DNA of 31,420 nucleotides from the NCBI GenBank assembly GCA_900541555.1, contig UQKE01000022.1, positions 1 to 31,420 on the forward strand, written 5' to 3'. The stretch is from an uncultured Porphyromonadaceae bacterium (lineage in GTDB: Bacteria > Bacteroidota > Bacteroidia > Bacteroidales > Muribaculaceae). This document shows positions 27,075 through 31,420 of the stretch, in pieces (position 1 is the stretch's first letter; each line of letters opens with the position of its first letter). The translations under genes were made by a program, and so were the position numbers. The notes below the pieces were generated by a model, which was not told the origin of the DNA, ran no database searches, and worked only from the letters and a program-made list of their open reading frames with translations.

Positions 27075-27844
27075 AATTCTATTTTGCCACTTAAATCGGA
27101 AAGTTCTTTTTTTTCTCTTGCAGAAAGGGAGTTGTAGCCGGATGTTTTCACTTTGTCGAGCAATTCATCGAGGCGATGTTCGATGTCGACGGCCGGCTTG
27201 CGCACGGGTTCGCTCCGGCGAAAAATGCCGTAACGTGCATTGAGCGCAATGGCGCATCCTGCCGCAATGCCCCCGATATGGGCGGCATGGCTGCCTATGG
27301 CGTGGATGTCGGTTGTCAGCAAGGCAAATAGGACGAAAGCGGCAGCCACCCATTTGATTTTCACGATGCTGAATACAAACAAGCGAATGCCGTAGTTTGG
27401 CGCTCTGACAACTGTTGCCGCGGCTATCGCCAAGACAGCCGCTGATGCTCCCGCTAGCCCGTTGAGCGGATGCACGGCTCCGGCCGCGAGGTATAGAATT
27501 GCGCCGGCCAAGCCTCCTGCGATGTAGGTGCGCATCAAGGCGCGATTGGGATAGAGGTCGAGGAAGATTATCCCGAAACAGTAGAGCCACGCCATGTTGG
27601 CAACGAGGTGAAGCAGCCTGATGTGGGTGAACATGTAAGTGGCGATGGACCACGGTTGGAGGATTGTTTCTTCAAAAGAGGGCGGAAGGATGAGCCAATT
27701 TGCCATATTCCCATAGCCGAGCGACCGTGAGACCAACATGCTTGTCCAAATGAGGAGAAACACGATTGCATTTGCCGCCACGATCCCTGCAAGCACGGAC
27801 TTGCCGGAAGCAAAATGGTTTAGTTTCTTAAAAATATCCGCCAC
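27071..27844 (-). CDS. Rhomboid-family intramembrane serine protease (second of two)
   Basis: This 257-residue protein has about six membrane segments. The catalytic pair is Ser134 in GLAGASAAV and His189 in AAHIGGIAAG. The conserved His/Asn face is seen in MFTHIRLLHLVANM. A soluble C-terminal tail (about 205-257, RRSEPVRKPAVDIEHRLDEL and on) follows the membrane part. The only useful start is a GTG at 27844, because the next Met (36) would cut off the first helix. It overlaps the upstream rhomboid gene by 17 bases. It likely cleaves membrane proteins in the plane of the inner membrane; the substrates are unknown. Confidence 0.88.
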   Translation of the reverse strand: MADIFKKLNHFASGKSVLAGIVAANAIVFLLIWTSMLVSRSLGYGNMANWLILPPSFEETILQPWSIATYMFTHIRLLHLVANMAWLYCFGIIFLDLYPNRALMRTYIAGGLAGAILYLAAGAVHPLNGLAGASAAVLAIAAATVVRAPNYGIRLFVFSIVKIKWVAAAFVLFALLTTDIHAIGSHAAHIGGIAAGCAIALNARYGIFRRSEPVRKPAVDIEHRLDELLDKVKTSGYNSLSAREKKELSDLSGKIEL

Positions 27845-28595
27845 CGACGATACCTTTCTTTTTCCAAATGAGAATGATGATTAATCCCACCAGCAAGCCC
27901 CCGAGATGAGCAAAGTGGGCAACGCCCGACACAGCTCCGCTAATGCCGAAGAACAATTCGAGCAAACCGTATCCGATCACCATGTATTTGGCTTTGATAG
28001 GAACCGGAATGAAGAACAAGTAGAGCGGCACATTCGGGAAAAGCATTCCGAAAGCGAGCAGGATGCCGAACACGGCGCCGGAAGCACCGATCATCGTGCC
28101 ATTGATCAGCCCGTTTAATTCGCCCCAGAGCGGGTCGGTGTAGTTCATGCCGTTTTGCAACGCTTGCGCTCCCTCGGTGCGAATGGTTTGAAGGATCTGA
28201 ATGAGTTCTGCTTTCGGGATTTGGCTCGTGATGAATTCTATTTGGAAAAATATCACGGCGAGTTGTATCAACGCTGCGCCGATGCCTGTCGACAAATAGA
28301 AGAACAGGAAACGTTTCGTGCCCATCACTTGCTCCAACACCCTTCCGAACATGTAAAGGGAGAACATGTTGAAGAATATATGCGCGAACCCTGTCGAATC
28401 GTGCAAGAACATGTATGTCACCAATTGCACAGGATTGAAAGCCGGCGAGGTGAAGAAATGCAATCCCAAAAACCAAGACAGGTCGAAGCCTTTGAATTGG
28501 AGTGCAATAAAAGAGAAAAGCCATATTCCGATGTTTAGCAAAAGAAGATGGCGAGTTGCCGGCGGAATGCTGCGCAAGAAATTGTTTGTAGCCAT
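27828..28595 (-). CDS. Rhomboid-family intramembrane serine protease (first of two)
   Basis: This protein has 255 residues from the ATG at 28595. An in-frame TTG at 28619 is rejected because it lies in the -7 box of the promoter. Catalytic residues are Ser172 (MIGASGAVFG) and His230 (HFAHLGGLLVG); AHIFFNMFSLYMFG holds the conserved His and Asn of helix 2. An insertion of about 45 residues (about 118-165, rich in Glu, Gln and Asn) separates helices 3 and 4. The C-terminus is short and basic-Gly-rich (WKKKGIVGGGYF). It begins an operon with the second rhomboid and the EEP protein. Tandem, non-identical rhomboids are a known arrangement in Bacteroidales. Confidence 0.9.
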   Translation of the reverse strand: MATNNFLRSIPPATRHLLLLNIGIWLFSFIALQFKGFDLSWFLGLHFFTSPAFNPVQLVTYMFLHDSTGFAHIFFNMFSLYMFGRVLEQVMGTKRFLFFYLSTGIGAALIQLAVIFFQIEFITSQIPKAELIQILQTIRTEGAQALQNGMNYTDPLWGELNGLINGTMIGASGAVFGILLAFGMLFPNVPLYLFFIPVPIKAKYMVIGYGLLELFFGISGAVSGVAHFAHLGGLLVGLIIILIWKKKGIVGGGYF

Positions 28596-28616
28596 GTCGT
28601 AGTATTTTTCGAATGG

Positions 28617-28647
28617 CAAAGTTAATGAAAATCAAATGCAGTGCAAA
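28617..28647 (-). promoter_or_regulatory. Promoter of the rhomboid-EEP operon
   Basis: On the minus strand TTTG (28644-28647), a 19-base spacer and TAACTTTG (28617-28624), a full consensus match. The leader to the ATG at 28595 is about 15 bases. Confidence 0.75.
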
Positions 28648-28783
28648 ACGGAGGCGACTTGTGCGGGTTTTGGAAAAAGAGGAGAAATCATTTTGCTGAT
28701 GCGGCGCGGCGTAGCCGGCATGGAGGCGTGGATTTGTGGATTTGCGGAAAAAGTGCGAACTTCGCAGAAATTTTGAACAACAG

Positions 28784-29900
28784 ATGATTACGCAAGAACA
28801 ATTAAAAGAGACGATAGAACGCAAGTTGGCGTTGAGGAGGTATCTTTGACATCGACAGCAAAAAAATAGAGGTCGAAGAGGAAGAATTGCGCACGCATGT
28901 CCCGAATTTCTGGGACGACCAGAAAGCGGCAGAGAAGCAGATGCGCAAGGTGAAGGAATTGCACTATTGGATTGACAGCTACGAGGAAATAGAAAAAATG
29001 GTGGGCGAAGTCGAATTGGGATTCGATTTCGTGAAAGAGGGTTTGCTCACGGAAGACGAGCTCGACGAGATGTATCGAAAGACGATAGAGAAATTCGAGG
29101 ATGTCGAGTTGCGCAACATGTTGCGCCGCGAGGAAGACCGGCTTGGCGCGGTGTTGAAAATCAATTCCGGCGCCGGCGGAACGGAAAGCCAAGATTGGGC
29201 GCAAATGCTGATGCGCATGTATTTGCGTTGGTGTGAGAAACATGCCTACAAGACGTCTGTTGTACATTTGGTGGAAGGCGACGAGGCCGGAATCAAGTCG
29301 GTGACGATTCAGGTGGAGGGCGATCTCGCGTATGGGTATTTGAAAAGCGAAAATGGCGTGCATCGCTTGGTGCGCGTTTCGCCGTTCAATGCGCAAGGCA
29401 AGCGCATGACGTCGTTTGCTTCCGTGTTTGTCACTCCACTGGTCGACGATTCGATAGAGGTGAAAATCAATCCTGCCGATATTTCGTGGGATACGTTCAG
29501 AAGCGGCGGCGCCGGCGGACAGAATGTCAACAAGGTGGAAACGGGCGTCAGGTTGCGCTATAATTATAAAGATCCCGACACGGGAGAAACGAAAGAAATT
29601 TTGATTGAAAACACGGAGACTCGTTCGCAACTCGACAATCGCGAGAATGCGTTGCGCTTGCTCCGGTCGCAACTCTACGATATGGAATTGCAACGCCGCA
29701 TGGCAGAGCAACAAAAAATAGAAGCCGGAAAGAAAAAAATCGAGTGGGGTTCGCAAATACGCAGCTATGTGTTCGACGATCGGCGCGTCAAAGACCATCG
29801 CACCGGATTTCAGACTTCGGATGTGAATGGCGTGATGGACGGCGACATAGATGGTTTTATAAAGTCTTATCTGATGGAATTTTCCGGAGGAAACGACTGA
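28784..29900 (+). CDS. prfB: Peptide chain release factor 2, made by programmed +1 frameshift
   Basis: RF2 recognises UGA and UAA stop codons and releases the finished chain. The ATG at 28784 opens a 21-codon reading frame ending CTT TGA (TGA at 28847-28849). A +1 shift at CTT lets the ribosome read GAC at 28848 and go on to 29900, giving 371 residues. The stop-recognition motif SPF (199-201) and the peptidyl-hydrolase GGQ motif (244-246, within SGGAGGQNVNKVE) are present. Both show an intact RF2; the frame break is not a mutation. obgE follows after 30 bases. A promoter upstream is not clear. Confidence 0.96.
28835..28850 (+). promoter_or_regulatory. RF2 autoregulatory frameshift site
   Basis: AGGAGG (28835-28840), then TAT CTT TGA C. 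The SD-like AGGAGG three bases before CTT, followed by the slow UGA-C stop, is the classic signal. When RF2 is scarce the ribosome slips +1 and makes RF2; when it is plentiful, translation ends at the TGA. Confidence 0.95.
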
Positions 29901-29930
29901 TTGAATTGAACAATTGAATGCAATCAAGTT

Positions 29931-31091
29931 ATGGCAGGATCTAACTTCATCGACTATGTGAAAATCGTGTGCCGTTCGGGAAAGGGCGGTGCAGGCTCGT
30001 GCCATTTCCATCGGGCAAAATATGTGCCGAAAGGCGGACCCGACGGAGGCAATGGCGGAAGGGGCGGACACATCATATTGCGAGGAAACCGAAATCTTTG
30101 GACTTTGCTCCATTTGAAATTCCAGCGCCACATATTTGCCACCGACGGACAGCCCGGCGGGGAGAACCGCAGTACGGGGAAAGATGGCGAGGACAGGGTG
30201 ATAGAAGTGCCTTGCGGCACGACTGTCTACGACGCGGAAACCGGCAAATTCCTATGTGAGGTGACCGACGACGGGCAGGAGGTGAAACTTTTGCGGGGTG
30301 GCCGTGGCGGACTGGGCAATTGGAATTTCAAATCGCCCACCAATCGCACCCCTCGCTATGCCCAGCCCGGAGAGCCGTCCATTGAAAAGACCATAATCAT
30401 GGAGTTGAAATTGCTTGCCGATGTGGGATTGGTAGGTTTCCCGAATGCCGGCAAGTCGACTTTGCTTTCGGTGGTTTCTGCCGCAAAGCCGAAAATTGCG
30501 GATTATCCGTTCACTACGCTTGAACCAAATTTGGGCATTGTGCGGTATCGTGGCGAACAATCGTTTGTCATGGCCGATATTCCCGGAATCATAGAAGGCG
30601 CAAGCGAAGGCAAGGGGCTTGGATTGCGATTCCTGCGCCATATTGAGCGCAATGCGGTGTTGCTTTTCATGGTGCCTGCCGATACGGTCGATGTGGCAAA
30701 AGAATATGATATCCTTTTGAATGAATTGGAACGTTTCAACCCGGATTTGGCCGATAAAGGCCGCGTGTTGGCTGTGACGAAATGCGACATGCTCGACGAC
30801 GAGTTGATCGACGAAATGCGCCGCAATTTGCCGGATGGAGTGCCGACGGTGTTCATCTCTTCGGTGTCGGGGTTGGGCTTGACGGAATTGAAAGACCTGT
30901 TGTGGCGCACAATTAACGACGAAGACAACCGCATACCGGCCCGCATCACCCATCGCGACCTCGATGTCTTGCATCGCGTGCAAGAGGAAGACACATTCGT
31001 CATTGAACAGGAAGCAACGTCCGGCGAAGAAGAAACGTGGGACGTGGAATGGCCGGAAGAATATTGGGAAGACGATTTCAAAGATGATTAG
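29931..31091 (+). CDS. obgE: GTPase Obg/CgtA
   Basis: This 386-residue protein has the N-terminal glycine-rich Obg fold (about 1-160, [14 protein letters not shown]) and a GTPase domain. The G1 motif is GFPNAGKST (169-177), G2 lies in [13 protein letters not shown]3 is DIPG (216-219), G4 is TKCD (283-286) and G5 is SSVSG (310-314). The C-terminal tail is very acidic. The enzyme acts in assembly of the large ribosomal subunit and in stress signalling. The G4 motif is TKCD instead of the usual NKxD, a common variant in this phylum. It follows prfB closely and is likely co-transcribed. Confidence 0.96.
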   Translation: MAGSNFIDYVKIVCRSGKGGAGSCHFHRAKYVPKGGPDGGNGGRGGHIILRGNRNLWTLLHLKFQRHIFATDGQPGGENRSTGKDGEDRVIEVPCGTTVYDAETGKFLCEVTDDGQEVKLLRGGRGGLGNWNFKSPTNRTPRYAQPGEPSIEKTIIMELKLLADVGLVGFPNAGKSTLLSVVSAAKPKIADYPFTTLEPNLGIVRYRGEQSFVMADIPGIIEGASEGKGLGLRFLRHIERNAVLLFMVPADTVDVAKEYDILLNELERFNPDLADKGRVLAVTKCDMLDDELIDEMRRNLPDGVPTVFISSVSGLGLTELKDLLWRTINDEDNRIPARITHRDLDVLHRVQEEDTFVIEQEATSGEEETWDVEWPEEYWEDDFKDD

Positions 31092-31137
31092 GCGGCTATG
31101 CTTTAATCAATTGCAGAATTGTCGGTTTTGAAACATT

Positions 31138-31182
31138 CTCCTCTGTCGATTCGCTTTGCGCGTGGGGCAGGGGAGATTTTTT
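31138..31182 (+). terminator. Terminator-like hairpin after obgE
   Basis: CTCCTCTG (31138-31145) pairs with CAGGGGAG (31168-31175), with a small inner CGC-TTT-GCG stem, and is followed by a T-run (31177-31183). It is also related in sequence to the repeat hairpin at 31270-31304, so a dispersed element seems to have supplied the terminator. Confidence 0.6.
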
Positions 31183-31197
31183 TGCTTGTGGAAAATG

Positions 31198-31304
31198 GTT
31201 GAGAGTTTAGTGATTGGTGAAGTTTGCAAATATGTGTGTGCATTGTTAAAGATGGATACGTAGCAATGTCCTCCTCTGCCGCGCTATCGCGTGGATAGGG
31301 GAGG
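31198..31304. repeat. Hairpin-bearing dispersed repeat, copy B (inverted to copy A)
   Basis: The 30 bases 31255-31284 match the reverse complement of 176-205 with two mismatches. The hairpin is at 31270-31304 (8 bp plus inner 6 bp, one G-T wobble and an internal loop). GGTTGAGAG (31198-31206) is the reverse complement of the CTCTCAACC part of the heptad repeat near copy A, so the relationship extends beyond the core, but with a different spacing. Confidence 0.6.
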
Positions 31305-31420
31305 TGCCGCAGGCGGAGGGGTTCGGATAGGATCAACGTTGCAGCTTCACAACTTTCCAACTTTCTACCGTGTTGAAAAGCCGCTTCGCGGCTGACGGTC
31401 AACCCCTTCGGCTCTATCGA
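31305..31420. other. Non-coding end of window
   Basis: No gene is seen here. There is a small hairpin AGCCGC-TTC-GCGGCT at 31379-31393. Short reading frames cross the repeat and have no protein character. Confidence 0.5.

Noticed and set aside
28596..28619. Longer start (TTG at 28619) for the first rhomboid
   Set aside because: The TTG is part of the -7 promoter box (TAACTTTG), so it would precede the transcription start.
28784..28886. prfB as a pseudogene or frameshift error
   Set aside because: The break is at the exact AGGAGG-TAT-CTT-TGA-C signal of the RF2 family, and both SPF and GGQ motifs are intact.

Overview
The window looks like a chromosomal segment from a member of the order Bacteroidales; a Muribaculaceae-type gut bacterium would fit, but this is inference from gene content. 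Pointers are the promoter style (a -7 box of the form TAnnTTTG about 19-20 bases after TTTG or TTG), start codons mostly without strong Shine-Dalgarno sequences, FimA/Mfa-type lipoprotein fimbrillins, a type IX secretion system (T9SS) gene (porQ) and a T9SS-like sorting domain.

Layout. (1) 1-654: the 5' part of a tRNA-Leu(TAA) gene pointing out of the window, then a gene-free stretch with a hairpin-bearing dispersed repeat, 7-bp tandem repeats and two long G-tracts in a direct repeat. (2) 655-18101, plus strand: a six-gene fimbrial operon. It encodes a DUF3575 outer-membrane protein, a DUF3868/OmpA-like protein, an Mfa1-type major fimbrillin lipoprotein, an Mfa2/FimB-type anchor lipoprotein, a further fimbrillin-fold lipoprotein, and a 3833-residue protein built from eight parallel beta-helix modules ending in a T9SS-like domain. 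A perfect 16-bp hairpin terminator follows. (3) 18229-22994, minus strand: porQ-cmk-ispH-Crp/Fnr-type regulator-DEDDh exonuclease, with overlapping or nearly abutting reading frames, then methionine aminopeptidase, which has its own promoter inside a 72-bp triple repeat. (4) 23204-23641, plus strand: a small secreted TonB-C-domain protein. (5) 23782-28595, minus strand: an M3 peptidyl-dipeptidase, then (transcribed rhomboid to rhomboid to EEP) two rhomboid proteases and a membrane-anchored endonuclease/exonuclease/phosphatase protein. (6) 28784-31091, plus strand: prfB with the classic programmed +1 frameshift, then obgE. (7) 31092-31420: a terminator-like hairpin and a second copy of the dispersed repeat in inverted orientation.

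How it fits together. The first five fimbrial genes resemble the assembly base, shaft, anchor and accessory subunits of Bacteroidales type V pili. The giant last gene would then be a very large T9SS-exported tip adhesin or surface protein, and porQ a few kb away is consistent with the cell having a T9SS. The G-tract lying exactly where the -33 promoter element should be suggests that the operon may be phase-variable by slipped-strand mispairing. The rest is housekeeping: isoprenoid and nucleotide synthesis, protein maturation, translation termination and ribosome assembly.
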